A DNA stretch of 64,000 nt, from positions 1 through 64,000 of the forward strand of contig NZ_QNRE01000006.1 of NCBI RefSeq assembly GCF_003315035.1, in the 5' to 3' direction. Below, in pieces: positions 41,915 to 50,261 of this stretch (the stretch's first letter is position 1; each line of letters opens with the position of its first letter). This DNA comes from Nocardia puris (lineage in GTDB: Bacteria; Actinomycetota; Actinomycetes; Mycobacteriales; Mycobacteriaceae). The notes beneath the pieces were generated by a model that worked only from the letters and a program-made list of their open reading frames with translations, was not told where the DNA came from and ran no database searches. Both the position numbers and the translations under genes were made by a program.

Positions 41915-42772
41915 CTACTTGCCGCCCTTGGCGAACGACGCGGGGGCCAGGTTGTTCGCGGTGTTGGCGTCGGCGAAGGCCTCGCCACCGTCCACCGGAA
42001 CGGCCGAGCCGCGGTTCTCCAGCTCCTCCAGCTGCGACTCCAGGTACGACTTCAGCCGCACGCGGTACTCCCGCTCGAAGGTCTTGAGCTGCTCGATCCG
42101 GCTCTCCAGCACGCTGCGCTGCTGGGTGATGGTGGCCATGATCTCGGTGTGCTTGCGCTCGGCGTCGGCCTGCAGGGCCTCGGCCTTCTCCTTGGCCTGG
42201 CGCAACTGGTTGTCCGAGCGGGTCTGCGCGTCGGAGAGCATCGCGTCGGACTTCTGCCGCGCGTCGGCGATCATCGCCTCGGACCGGGTCCTGGCGTCGC
42301 CGACGAGTCGCTCGGAGTTCGCTCGCGCGTTGGAGAGCAGGCTCTCCGCTTCGGTCTTGGCGTCGCTGGTGAGCCGGTCGGCCATCTCCTGCGCGAGGCT
42401 CAGCACCTTGGCAGCCTGCAGGTTCGCGTCGGCGCCGGGGGCCTCCTTGCCCGCGGGGGCGGGCGCCGCGACCGGGGCCGGCGGCGCCGCGGGCACCGGG
42501 GGTTTGATCGGCTCCGGTTGTGGGGGCGGTGCTTGCTGCACCGGCGCTTTCACCGTCGACGGGGCGGCCGACCGGTTCTTCTTCGCGTCGGCCAGCTCGG
42601 CGTCGAGCTCCGCGACCCGCTGGCGCAGATCGGCGTTCTCCTCGATCAGGCGCGAAAGCTCCTGCTCCACGAGATCCAGGAAGGCGTCGACCTCGTCCTC
42701 GTTGTAGCCGCGCTTCCCGATCGGCGGTTTGCTGAACGCGACGTTGTGCACATCGGCTGGGGTCAGCGGCAT
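41915..42772 (-). CDS. wag31: Polar growth protein DivIVA (Wag31)
   Basis: 285 aa. The N-terminal membrane-binding DivIVA domain (MPLTPADVHNVAFSKPPIGKRGYNEDEVDAFLDLVE) is followed by a first coiled coil (residues 35-65). A Pro/Ala/Gln-rich insertion (about 70-112) comes next, then a long coiled coil (115-255) with repeated AR.SE./DAR heptads. It recruits the elongation machinery to the cell pole. In mycobacteria a Thr near residue 73 is phosphorylated by PknA; a Thr (STVKAP) is near that position here. Part of the conserved cluster with yggT and sepF. Confidence 0.96.
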   Translation of the reverse strand: MPLTPADVHNVAFSKPPIGKRGYNEDEVDAFLDLVEQELSRLIEENADLRQRVAELDAELADAKKNRSAAPSTVKAPVQQAPPPQPEPIKPPVPAAPPAPVAAPAPAGKEAPGADANLQAAKVLSLAQEMADRLTSDAKTEAESLLSNARANSERLVGDARTRSEAMIADARQKSDAMLSDAQTRSDNQLRQAKEKAEALQADAERKHTEIMATITQQRSVLESRIEQLKTFEREYRVRLKSYLESQLEELENRGSAVPVDGGEAFADANTANNLAPASFAKGGK

Positions 42773-42838
42773 GGAAGGATCCCTTCACGCGTCTTGTGGA
42801 GATCTAGCAGATCTAGCAAGGTATCTTGGCCCATTCTG

Positions 42839-43141
42839 TCACACCGGAGCTACCGGTTGGCCGAGCCTGCTCACGATGGACATCAGGATGAACACGATGA
42901 AAAGCAGGACCATAATCGACAGATCCAGGCGAATTCCCCCCAGGGACACCGGCGGTATCACCCGCCTCAGCAGTTTCACCGGAGGGTCGGTGATCGTGAA
43001 GATCACCTCCAGGATGACGACGACCACCCCCGTCGGTCGCCAGTCACGGGCGAAGCTACGGACGAACTCGATGATCACCCGGCTGATCAGCAACAGCCAG
43101 AAGATGAACAGTACGAAGTACAGCACCGCGAACAAGGCCAC
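42839..43141 (-). CDS. YggT-family membrane protein
   Basis: 100 aa from GTG 43141, chosen because it gives the homologue-like start (ALFAVLYFVLFIFWLLLISRV); an upstream ATG (43213) would add 24 unlikely residues. Two YggT helices flank the conserved SFARDWRPTG and TDPPVKLLRRVIPP segments, the latter being the family hallmark. It sits between sepF and wag31, as in mycobacteria (Rv2146c), and is thought to help position growth or division proteins. Confidence 0.88.
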   Translation of the reverse strand: MALFAVLYFVLFIFWLLLISRVIIEFVRSFARDWRPTGVVVVILEVIFTITDPPVKLLRRVIPPVSLGGIRLDLSIMVLLFIVFILMSIVSRLGQPVAPV

Positions 43142-43230
43142 GACTTCACTCTGCCCGAAAATCGGCGTCGCGCAAAATGACCACACCGACCCGCGCGTGA
43201 CGAGATCGGCCAACCCCCCTGATCACGACC

Positions 43231-44013
43231 CTATTTCTGGTTGTAGAAGCCGGTTTCGGCGATCCTGCGGCGTTCCTCGGCCGATACGTCGACGTCGGCC
43301 GGTGAGAGCAGGAACACTTTCGTGGCCACCTTGTCGAACGAACCACGCAGCGCGAACGCCAGGCCGGCCGCGAAGTCGACGAGACGCTTGGCGTCGGCGT
43401 TGCTGAGGTCGACCAGGTCCATGATCACCGGGTTGCCCTCGCGGAAGCGCTCACCGATGATGCGGGCCTCGCTGTAGTCGCGCGGGCGCAGCGTCGTGAT
43501 CTTGGACAAGGGACCTCCGTCCTCGAAGATCCCGGGCCTGCGGGCGGGCGCGGGCTCGGGGCGCACGCGCTCCTCCAGCCGCCGCTCCTCGGCGTCGGGA
43601 TCGACGGCGAGCGCACCCCGGGTGGCTCCCCGCAACATCGGCGCACCGCCGCCCGCCCGGAACCGGGCCGAGGAGGGCGCGGCATCGATGCGGGTGGGGC
43701 GTCGCGGCGACTCGTAGCGGTCGTCGCCGTACGGCTCCTCGGCGTAGTCGTCGCGGCGCGACGGCGCGTAGGCGCCACCGTAGGGCGACTTGTAGGCCGG
43801 CTCGGGGTAGTCGGGCTCGTCGTCGAAACGCTCGGCGCCGTAACGATCTTCGGCGTAGCGATCGGCGCCGTAGCCGGGGCGGTCGGCGTACGCGCGCGCC
43901 CGCTGGCCACCGCGCTCACCCGCCCGGGGACCACGGTCGTCGACATAGTCGTCCTCGTAGTCCTCGAGCGGAACCATGCCGAAGTAGGCCTTGAACTTGT
44001 GCAGCGTACTCAT
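43231..44013 (-). CDS. sepF: Cell-division protein SepF
   Basis: 260 aa. ATG 44013 has a strong GGTGG ribosome site. The amphipathic membrane-binding N-terminus (MSTLHKFKAYFGMVP) is followed by a long disordered linker (residues 15-165) rich in Asp, Tyr, Arg and Gly with DRY-type repeats. The SepF core (PLSKITTLRPRDYSEARIIGERFREGNPVIMDL...FAAGLAFAL) occupies the C-terminal third. SepF anchors FtsZ to the membrane. The linker is longer than in Bacillus SepF, as usual in actinobacteria. Confidence 0.95.
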   Translation of the reverse strand: MSTLHKFKAYFGMVPLEDYEDDYVDDRGPRAGERGGQRARAYADRPGYGADRYAEDRYGAERFDDEPDYPEPAYKSPYGGAYAPSRRDDYAEEPYGDDRYESPRRPTRIDAAPSSARFRAGGGAPMLRGATRGALAVDPDAEERRLEERVRPEPAPARRPGIFEDGGPLSKITTLRPRDYSEARIIGERFREGNPVIMDLVDLSNADAKRLVDFAAGLAFALRGSFDKVATKVFLLSPADVDVSAEERRRIAETGFYNQK

Positions 44014-44054
44014 CACCCCACCACCTCGCTGTCGCTGAACCCGGCCTTGACCAC

Positions 44055-44109
44055 GAAGGTCGCTGCGTCTGTAACTCGCTCGCTGCGCTCGCTCATTCGG
44101 TCGACCTTC
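44055..44109. repeat. Inverted repeat upstream of sepF
   Basis: GAAGGTCG (44055-44062) and CGACCTTC (44102-44109) frame a near-palindromic CGCTCGCTGCGCTCGCTC stretch. It lies in the 189-bp sepF-yggS gap. The inner GCTCGCTGCGCTCGC string is of the simple kind often seen between genes in this group. Confidence 0.5.
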
Positions 44110-44202
44110 CTTCGGCCCCGGTGGCGGCCGGGTGTTGAAGTCTTGCTCAGCCCCCGTCGGTCCCAATCTTATGTGTCGAATGTGACTGATGAGGTTTCTT
44201 TG

Positions 44203-44940
44203 CTACGCCGAGGTTATCGGTCGAGCGCCCATCAAGCCGGTACCGACACGCACAAGCGTCGCGCCGTGTCGCACCGCGGATTCCAGATCACCCGACATTC
44301 CTGCGGAAAGTTCGGTCGCGGCGGGGTGCGAAGCCAGCAAACGCGTGTGCAAGGTCGCAAGACGCGCGAATGCGCTATCAGGGTCGTCACCCAGCGGCGG
44401 GATGGCCATCAGGCCCCCGAGGCGCAATCCTTCGGCGTCACCGACGCGTTCGGCGAGCATGTCGAGTTCGCGTTCGGCGGCGCCGCCGCGCGCGGGGTCC
44501 TCGTCCAGGCTCACCTGGATCAGCACGCGCAGCGGTTCGGCGCGCAGGCCGGCCTCCAGTGCGGCCAGCGAACCCCTGTCAAGGGCCGTTGCCAACCGTT
44601 CGCTGTCCAGCGAGTGCACGGTGTGGGCGTAGCGGGCCACCGCATTGGCCTTGTTGCGCTGCAACCGGCCGATGATGTGCCACTCGATCCCCGCCAACCC
44701 CGACAGGTCGGCGGCCTTGCCCGCCGCCTCCTGCTCGCGCGACTCACCGAACTCCCTGCGCCCCAACCGATACAGGATCTCGATGTCGGAGGCGGGGAAG
44801 AACTTCGTGACGGGCAGCAGGCGCACCGAGCCCGGTTCCCGGCCCGCGTCCGCGCGCGCGGCCTCGATGCGCGCCAGCACCCGGTCCAGGTTCTCCGACA
44901 GTTCCGCGGTCCGTTCGGTCACCGCCGCGCCCGCGCTCAT
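44203..44940 (-). CDS. yggS: PLP homeostasis protein YggS/YlmE
   Basis: 245 aa from ATG 44940. Alanine-racemase-like TIM barrel: LLPVTKFFP with the PLP-binding Lys (about residue 44), EFGESREQEA, IEWHIIGRLQRNKA (the family signature), LIQVSLDED and LSAGMSGDLESAVRHGATLVRVGTGLMG at the phosphate cradle. It binds PLP and affects vitamin B6 and amino-acid pools. It stands between sepF and pgeF, the usual order. Confidence 0.94.
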   Translation of the reverse strand: MSAGAAVTERTAELSENLDRVLARIEAARADAGREPGSVRLLPVTKFFPASDIEILYRLGRREFGESREQEAAGKAADLSGLAGIEWHIIGRLQRNKANAVARYAHTVHSLDSERLATALDRGSLAALEAGLRAEPLRVLIQVSLDEDPARGGAAERELDMLAERVGDAEGLRLGGLMAIPPLGDDPDSAFARLATLHTRLLASHPAATELSAGMSGDLESAVRHGATLVRVGTGLMGARPITSA

Positions 44941-44998
44941 GCCCGCACCTGCCCGCCACCGGTCTCCGGCACGCACCCCGACCCCATGACCCGCGCAC

Positions 44999-45736
44999 TC
45001 ATGCCTGCACCTCGCCCGTCGACATCCAGATCACCCCGGCGATACGCCCGGTGGGCGCGCCGCGGCGGTGCGAGAAGAGTGTCTGGTCCTCGATGGTGCA
45101 GCGCGGGTCCTCGGCCACGGCCCCGACCCCGGCCTCGGTGAGCTGGCGCCGGATGCCGGCGCGCAGGTCGAGTCCCGGCGTGCCGCGCACGGTGGTGGTC
45201 GCGCTACCGGGCAGGTGCGCCTCCACGTCGGCGCGCATCTCGGCGGGCACCTCGTACTGGCGGCCCGACGCGGCGGGGCCGAGGAACGCGCCGATCCGCT
45301 CGGGCCGCGCGCCGACCGACAACATCGCCTCGAGCACGCGCGGCACGATGCCGATCCGCGCGCCGATGCGCCCGGCGTGCACGGCGGCGATCACGCCCGC
45401 CTCGTCGTCGGAGAGCAGGATCGGCACGCAGTCGGCGGTCAGCACCACCAGCGCCAGGTCGGGCACGGTGGTGACCAACGCGTCGGTGGCCGGGACCGGC
45501 TCGGCGCGCGGGCCGTCGACGATCTCGACGTTGCGGCCGTGGATCTGCTCCATCCACACCAGGCGGTCGGGCGTGAGACCGATGCCGGCGGCGAGGCGGT
45601 CGCGATTGCGGCGCACGGCCTTGGGATCGTCGCCCACGTGGTCACCGAGATTGAACGAGTCGTAGGGCGGCGCGGAGAAGCCGCCCGCGCGTGTGGTGGT
45701 GACCCGTCGGACGGTGCGTGCGGGAGCGGAAGTCAT
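44999..45736 (-). CDS. pgeF: PgeF/YfiH polyphenol-oxidase-type protein
   Basis: 245 aa from ATG 45736, overlapping the gtrA stop (ATGA). Family motifs: the NLGDHVGDD N-terminus, QIHGRNV with the zinc His, LTADCVPILL with the zinc Cys, and AAVHAGRIGARIGIV with a second His; the third, usually a Trp/Gly segment, reads GPAASGRQYEV. The family removes mis-incorporated L-Ser from UDP-MurNAc in peptidoglycan synthesis in E. coli. In mycobacteria this gene follows ftsZ directly; here it follows gtrA. Confidence 0.92.
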   Translation of the reverse strand: MTSAPARTVRRVTTTRAGGFSAPPYDSFNLGDHVGDDPKAVRRNRDRLAAGIGLTPDRLVWMEQIHGRNVEIVDGPRAEPVPATDALVTTVPDLALVVLTADCVPILLSDDEAGVIAAVHAGRIGARIGIVPRVLEAMLSVGARPERIGAFLGPAASGRQYEVPAEMRADVEAHLPGSATTTVRGTPGLDLRAGIRRQLTEAGVGAVAEDPRCTIEDQTLFSHRRGAPTGRIAGVIWMSTGEVQA

Positions 45737-46248
45737 GGCTTCGAGGGTAGTGGCGCCCGCTGGTCGCGCCGCTGCGGGAAGACCACCGTGACGAACGCCC
45801 AGAACCGGAACACCATCCCCAGGGCGGTGCCGATCAGCTGCGCCGAGACGAAGTCCGCGATCTCCTGGGTGGTGCGCGACACATGCGGCAGCTCGAGGTG
45901 CAGGACGTAGCGCGACACCCACAGCGGCGCGGTGTTGACGGCGATGCCCAGGAAGCTCACCAGGAAGAAGAGGGCCGCTTCGTGGTGGGTGCGGCGGCCG
46001 CCCCTGGCACGGAACGACCACTGCTTGTTCAACAGATAGGAGAGCGTGATCGCGCACAGCACCGCGATCGCCTTCGCGGTGACGGGCCGCGCTTCGAGCA
46101 CCGTGGTCTTGAGGGCCACGAAGATGACGGTGTCCACGGTGAACGCCGCCGCGCCCACGAACGCGAACCGCACCAGCTCCCGGCGCCGCGCCTCGTCACC
46201 GAAGACGGCCGTGACCCGGGCGAAGACCGGGCGCCGAGAGCTGAGCAC
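45733..46248 (-). CDS. GtrA-family membrane protein (putative lipid-linked sugar flippase)
   Basis: 171 aa. Four transmembrane helices and the GtrA signatures RFAFVGAAAFTVDTVIF, SYLLNKQWSFRAR and FRFWAFVTVVF. GtrA-like proteins are proposed to flip polyprenyl-phosphate sugars so that GT-C enzymes can use them on the outer face. The gene overlaps pgeF but faces away from the KS-ACP gene over an 86-bp region with a long palindrome, so it may belong with the neighbouring glycolipid cluster (GT2 at 58.9 kb, GT-C at 51.6 kb). Confidence 0.88.
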   Translation of the reverse strand: MLSSRRPVFARVTAVFGDEARRRELVRFAFVGAAAFTVDTVIFVALKTTVLEARPVTAKAIAVLCAITLSYLLNKQWSFRARGGRRTHHEAALFFLVSFLGIAVNTAPLWVSRYVLHLELPHVSRTTQEIADFVSAQLIGTALGMVFRFWAFVTVVFPQRRDQRAPLPSKP

Positions 46249-46260
46249 AGGTAGAGTCTG

Positions 46261-46293
46261 CTCGATATCTTGTTACCTCACAACAAGATCGAG
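46261..46293. promoter_or_regulatory. Operator-like palindrome between gtrA and the KS-ACP gene
   Basis: CTCGAT(AT)CTTGTT (46261-46274) mirrors AACAAGATCGAG (46282-46293) around a 7-bp centre; the arms match over 12 bp with a 2-base bulge. It lies in the only divergent promoter region at this end of the cluster and is AT-richer than the surroundings, so a TetR- or MarR-type operator is likely. No regulator gene is seen in the window. Confidence 0.6.
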
Positions 46294-46334
46294 GAATATC
46301 CGGGTCCGCGACGGCGGATGAGGCAGGTGGCGGT

Positions 46335-48887
46335 GTGCGAGGGATTCGACGAGCCCGGCGCGGTGACGACGAAACACGTTCCGCGACAACCGGACCCGAG
46401 CCGATCGCGGTGATCGGACTCGGGTGCCGGTTCGCCGGTGCCGAATCGCCCGCCGCGCTCTGGCGGGCCCTGCTCGACGAGGTCGACACGGTATCGGACA
46501 CACCACCCCCCGGCCGGTTCCCGGAGCACGCGCGCGCGGAAGGGCCGCGGTTCGCGGGCGCGTACCTGGCCGATGTGGCGGGCTTCGACGCGGAGTTCTT
46601 CGGTATCTCCCCGCGCGAGGCCGCCGAGATCGACCCGCAGCAGCGGCTGGCCTTGGAGCTGGCGTGGGAGGTGTTCGAGGACGCCGGAGTGCGTCCGGCC
46701 GCCGCGCCGCGCACCGGCGTCTACTTCGCCGCCAAGTTCAACGACTATCGCGCGCTCAAGCTGGCCAGGGGCGCGGCGGGCGTGACGCCGTTCACCAGCA
46801 CCGGCGACGTGGAGGGCGTGATCGCCAACCGCGTCTCGCACGCGCTGGGCTTCGACGGGCCGAGCCTCGCGGTCAACGCCTCCTGCGCCGGGTCGCTGGT
46901 GGCCGTGCACCTCGCCTGCCAGGCGTTGCGCGCCGGCGAGTGCGAGACGGCAGTGGCGGGCGGGGTGCACTTGAACCTGCTCGCCGACACCACGGCCGGG
47001 CTGGCGGCCCTCGGCGTGCTCTCCCCCACCGGCCGCTCCCGCGCGTTCGACGCCACCGCCGACGGTTACGCCCGCGGTGAGGGCGGCGCCGCCGTGCTGC
47101 TGAAACCCTTGGCCGCCGCCCGCCGCGACGGCGACCGCGTGTACTGCGTCGTCCTGGGCAGCGCGACCAATAACAACGGCCACAACCCGACGATGCCCGC
47201 CAGCAGCGCCGACGGCCAGCGCCACCTGCTGCACCGCGCCCTGGCGCACGCCGGAATCGCCCCGGAGACGGTCGATTACGTCGAGGCCCACGGCACCGGC
47301 ACGGTGGTGGGTGACCGCACGGAGCTGACCGCGCTCGGCGAGGTGTACGGCGCGGCGCGCGCCCCGGAGCGGCCGCTGCTCGTCGGCTCGGTGAAGACGA
47401 ACATCGGGCACACCGAGGCCGCCTCCGGACTCGCCGGACTGATCAAGACCGCGCTCGCCCTGCACCACCGCCGCATCCCCCGCACCCTCCACTTCTCCTC
47501 CCCCGCCCCGGATGTCGACCCGGACGCCCTCGGCCTGCGCGTGTGCGCGGAGGCGGTGGACTGGCCGGAGTCCCCCGACCGCCCGGCCCGAGCGGCGGTG
47601 AGCGCCTTCGGTTTCGGCGGGTCGAACGCGCATGTTGTGGTGGAGGCGGGGACGTTGGCGAGTGTCGAGGGCGTGGCGGGGCCGGTGGTCGGGACGACGG
47701 CGGGCGGAACAAGGTGGTGGCGCCGCGCGAAGGTGGGCGGATCAGGTTCGAATGCTGCGCTTCGCTGGGGGACAACGAGTTCGGTTGGCGGGCGGGCGAC
47801 AGCGGAACTGGCCGGCGCGGGCAAGCCCGGGGCGGGCACGACAAGCGCAGCGGGCGAGCCTGGCGCGAGCGAGGCAGGTTCTCTGAGCGCCCCGGATGGT
47901 GATCGGTTGGTGGTGTTGTCGGCCCGCACCGAGGCGGCGTTGCGCGAGCACGCGGCACGGGTGCGGGACTTCCTGCGCGAGAACGCCGATGCCGGGTTGG
48001 ACGACCTCGCACATACGTTGTGCCGCAAGCGAACCCACTTCGCCCGGCGTCTGGCGGTGGTGGCGGGCACGGTGGACGAGGTGGTGGAGGCACTACACCG
48101 GTATGCCGAGGGGGCCGGGGGTGAGCCCGAACCCGACCGGCGCACCGTGGATCGGCTGTTGAGGGCCGCGCTGCACCCGGGCGAGCTCGGGTGGCGCGAG
48201 CTGCTGGAAGCGGTCGGTGGGGCGTATGAGCAGGGTGGCGACCCCGATTGGGACGCGGTGAACCCCGTCGCCGGGCGAATCTCCTTGCCCACCTATCCCT
48301 TCCAGCGGAAGCCGTATTGGGTGAGCACGCCGGAGCCTGCTCCCGCAAACGCAGGTGCCGAAACGTCTTCCGGACCAACGTCGTTCGAACCGGGCGGGCG
48401 GGCCGAGCCTATAGCCGCAGCGACCCGGGATCCCCTCGCGGTCGTCACCGGCGAACAAGCCGACCCCGCAGCCACCCCGACCCCGGATCGGATCGCTGTC
48501 ATCACGGGCGAACAGGCCGAACCCGTAACCACCGAGTCCCAGGACCTCCTCACCGTCGTCACCGGCGAGCTCGCGGCGGTGACCGGCCACCCGGCGACCG
48601 CGATCGCCACGGACGGCAACTTCGCCGACTTCGGGTTCACCTCGCCGCACGCCATCGAGCTGAGCAACCGCCTCGCCGCCCGCCTGCCGATCCCGGTCCC
48701 CGTCGCCCTCGTGTGGGGCCATCCCACGTGCGCCACGCTGGCCTCGGAGCTGGGCCGCCGGATGGCGCAGCCCGAGGCACCGGCCCCCGCGACGAAATCC
48801 ACCGCGACTGCCGAACCCGAGGACACGGAGAACCAGGAGGCGCTGTCGGCAGCCGACCTCCTCGCGATGGCCGACCGGCTGTTGTGA
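46335..48887 (+). CDS. AT-less polyketide synthase: KS - linkers - ACP
   Basis: 850 aa from GTG 46335 (AGGTGG upstream). KS, residues 20-450: triad Cys184 in NASCAGSL (an uncommon replacement of DTACSSSL), His319 (EAHGTGT) and His359 (NIGHTEAASG). After a low-complexity stretch comes a KS-AT linker (VVLSARTEAALREHAARV) and then, after about 90 residues, the post-AT linker ISLPTYPFQRKPYWV, with no AT between them. The C-terminus has three copies of a VVTGEQA-type repeat leading into an ACP with Ser770 in DFGFTSPHAIEL. It must be loaded by an AT in trans; the AT-TE protein at 60762-62729 is the candidate. One round, or iterative, condensation cannot be told. Confidence 0.9.
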   Translation: MRGIRRARRGDDETRSATTGPEPIAVIGLGCRFAGAESPAALWRALLDEVDTVSDTPPPGRFPEHARAEGPRFAGAYLADVAGFDAEFFGISPREAAEIDPQQRLALELAWEVFEDAGVRPAAAPRTGVYFAAKFNDYRALKLARGAAGVTPFTSTGDVEGVIANRVSHALGFDGPSLAVNASCAGSLVAVHLACQALRAGECETAVAGGVHLNLLADTTAGLAALGVLSPTGRSRAFDATADGYARGEGGAAVLLKPLAAARRDGDRVYCVVLGSATNNNGHNPTMPASSADGQRHLLHRALAHAGIAPETVDYVEAHGTGTVVGDRTELTALGEVYGAARAPERPLLVGSVKTNIGHTEAASGLAGLIKTALALHHRRIPRTLHFSSPAPDVDPDALGLRVCAEAVDWPESPDRPARAAVSAFGFGGSNAHVVVEAGTLASVEGVAGPVVGTTAGGTRWWRRAKVGGSGSNAALRWGTTSSVGGRATAELAGAGKPGAGTTSAAGEPGASEAGSLSAPDGDRLVVLSARTEAALREHAARVRDFLRENADAGLDDLAHTLCRKRTHFARRLAVVAGTVDEVVEALHRYAEGAGGEPEPDRRTVDRLLRAALHPGELGWRELLEAVGGAYEQGGDPDWDAVNPVAGRISLPTYPFQRKPYWVSTPEPAPANAGAETSSGPTSFEPGGRAEPIAAATRDPLAVVTGEQADPAATPTPDRIAVITGEQAEPVTTESQDLLTVVTGELAAVTGHPATAIATDGNFADFGFTSPHAIELSNRLAARLPIPVPVALVWGHPTCATLASELGRRMAQPEAPAPATKSTATAEPEDTENQEALSAADLLAMADRLL

Positions 48888-48914
48888 CACCGAACGGCCT
48901 GCACTACCGGCCAC

Positions 48915-50261
48915 TTACTCCACAACCGCCGCCGCCCTGCGCACCGGCCGGATCCGAATCCCGGTCCCCGGACGCAGATTCACCGATGCGGCGGGGACGA
49001 CCTCGTGGTCGGGATCGAGCTCGAGGCGGAACCGCTGCACCGTCATGGCGAGCATCAGGATCATCTCGGTCATGGACAGGTCCTTGCCGAGGCAGATGCG
49101 GGGGCCGCCGGAGAACGGGAAGAACGCGAATTTGTGCCGCTCGGCGACGGATTCGTCGCTGAACCGTTCGGGACGGAACTCCTCAGGATCGTCCCACAAC
49201 CGCTTGTCGCGGTGGATGTAGTACATGCACAGGGTGACTCGCGCGCCCGCGGGCACGTGGTAGCCGCCGATCTCGTCGTCCTCGATCGGTGTGCGCTCCA
49301 CGATCCAGGCCGGCGGGTAGAGGCGCATGGTCTCCTCGATCACCATGCGGCAGTAGCGAAGGCCGGCGAGGTCGCTGAAATCCGGTGTGCGATCGCCGAG
49401 CCGGTCGCGCACCTCGTCGGCCAGCCATTCCTGGATATCGGGGTGGGTGGCGAGCAGGTAGCACGCCCACGACAGCGCGTTCGCCGGGGACTCGTGCCCG
49501 GCCACGAGCAGTGTCTTGATCTCGTTGAGCAGGTCCTCTTCCCGCATTCCCTGCCCGCCTTCGTCGCGGGCCCGGACCAGCGCGGTCAGCACGTCGGCGG
49601 TGTCGCCGCCACGGCGGCGTTCCTCGATGAGGCCGCGCACCACGTCGTCGAGTTCGCCGACCTTGCGGGCGACGCGCCGCGCGGCCGGGGTCGGGAAGTG
49701 CTGCGGCAGTTTCACCGGCGCGTTCACCCGCTTCATGATGAAGTCGAACGCCGCGCTCATCGCGTCGGTGACCTGCCGGGTCCCGGTGGTCAGGTCCAGA
49801 CCGAACAGGACCCGACCGGTGGTGGCGAGCAGCAGTTGCACGTAGTCGTCGTAGATGTCGCGGTACTGCCCGGCCGCGCCGTCCCAGCGGTCCAGCATGG
49901 TGGCGGTGCTGTCGGTGATGTCGGCGGCGAACTGCTTGACGTGCGAGTGCGAGAACGCCGGATGGATCAATGTGCGCTGCTTGCGCCAGTATTCGAGGTT
50001 ATTGGTGGTGAGCTGGCCGTCGCCGAGCAGGATGGCGAACTCGTCGTAGATGGGGCTCTTGCGGTAGTTGGTGTAGTTGTCCTGCAGGACGTACTTCGTC
50101 ATCGAGGGATCGGTCACCAGGTACACCAGCATCGGCCCGGCGTCGACGCGGACCACATCCCCGTACCGGTCGATGAGGGTGCCGACGGTGCCCAGCGCGT
50201 CGCGGCTGAGCCGAGGCAGCAGACGTGCGGTTTCGACCAGACCAGGTCCCGGTGCTTTCAT
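48915..50261 (-). CDS. Cytochrome P450 of the glycolipid cluster
   Basis: 448 aa. I-helix AGHESPANAL carries Ser where the usual Thr stands; ExxR is in EETMRLYPP; haem loop FFPFSGGPRICLG with Cys390. Same group as the P450 at 12137-13528 (VLQDNYTNY vs VLQDNNANY), both resembling CYP102-type fatty-acyl hydroxylases. ATG 50261 overlaps the stop of the monooxygenase gene (ATGA) and is the last gene of the sugar/tailoring operon. Hydroxylation of the acyl chain, perhaps to create the glycosylation site, is an inference. Confidence 0.94.
   Translation of the reverse strand: MKAPGPGLVETARLLPRLSRDALGTVGTLIDRYGDVVRVDAGPMLVYLVTDPSMTKYVLQDNYTNYRKSPIYDEFAILLGDGQLTTNNLEYWRKQRTLIHPAFSHSHVKQFAADITDSTATMLDRWDGAAGQYRDIYDDYVQLLLATTGRVLFGLDLTTGTRQVTDAMSAAFDFIMKRVNAPVKLPQHFPTPAARRVARKVGELDDVVRGLIEERRRGGDTADVLTALVRARDEGGQGMREEDLLNEIKTLLVAGHESPANALSWACYLLATHPDIQEWLADEVRDRLGDRTPDFSDLAGLRYCRMVIEETMRLYPPAWIVERTPIEDDEIGGYHVPAGARVTLCMYYIHRDKRLWDDPEEFRPERFSDESVAERHKFAFFPFSGGPRICLGKDLSMTEMILMLAMTVQRFRLELDPDHEVVPAASVNLRPGTGIRIRPVRRAAAVVE

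Noticed and set aside
44070..44100. CGCTCGCTGCGCTCGCTC stretch as a CRISPR or REP element
   Set aside because: Only one copy with no spacer pattern; treated as a simple inverted repeat.
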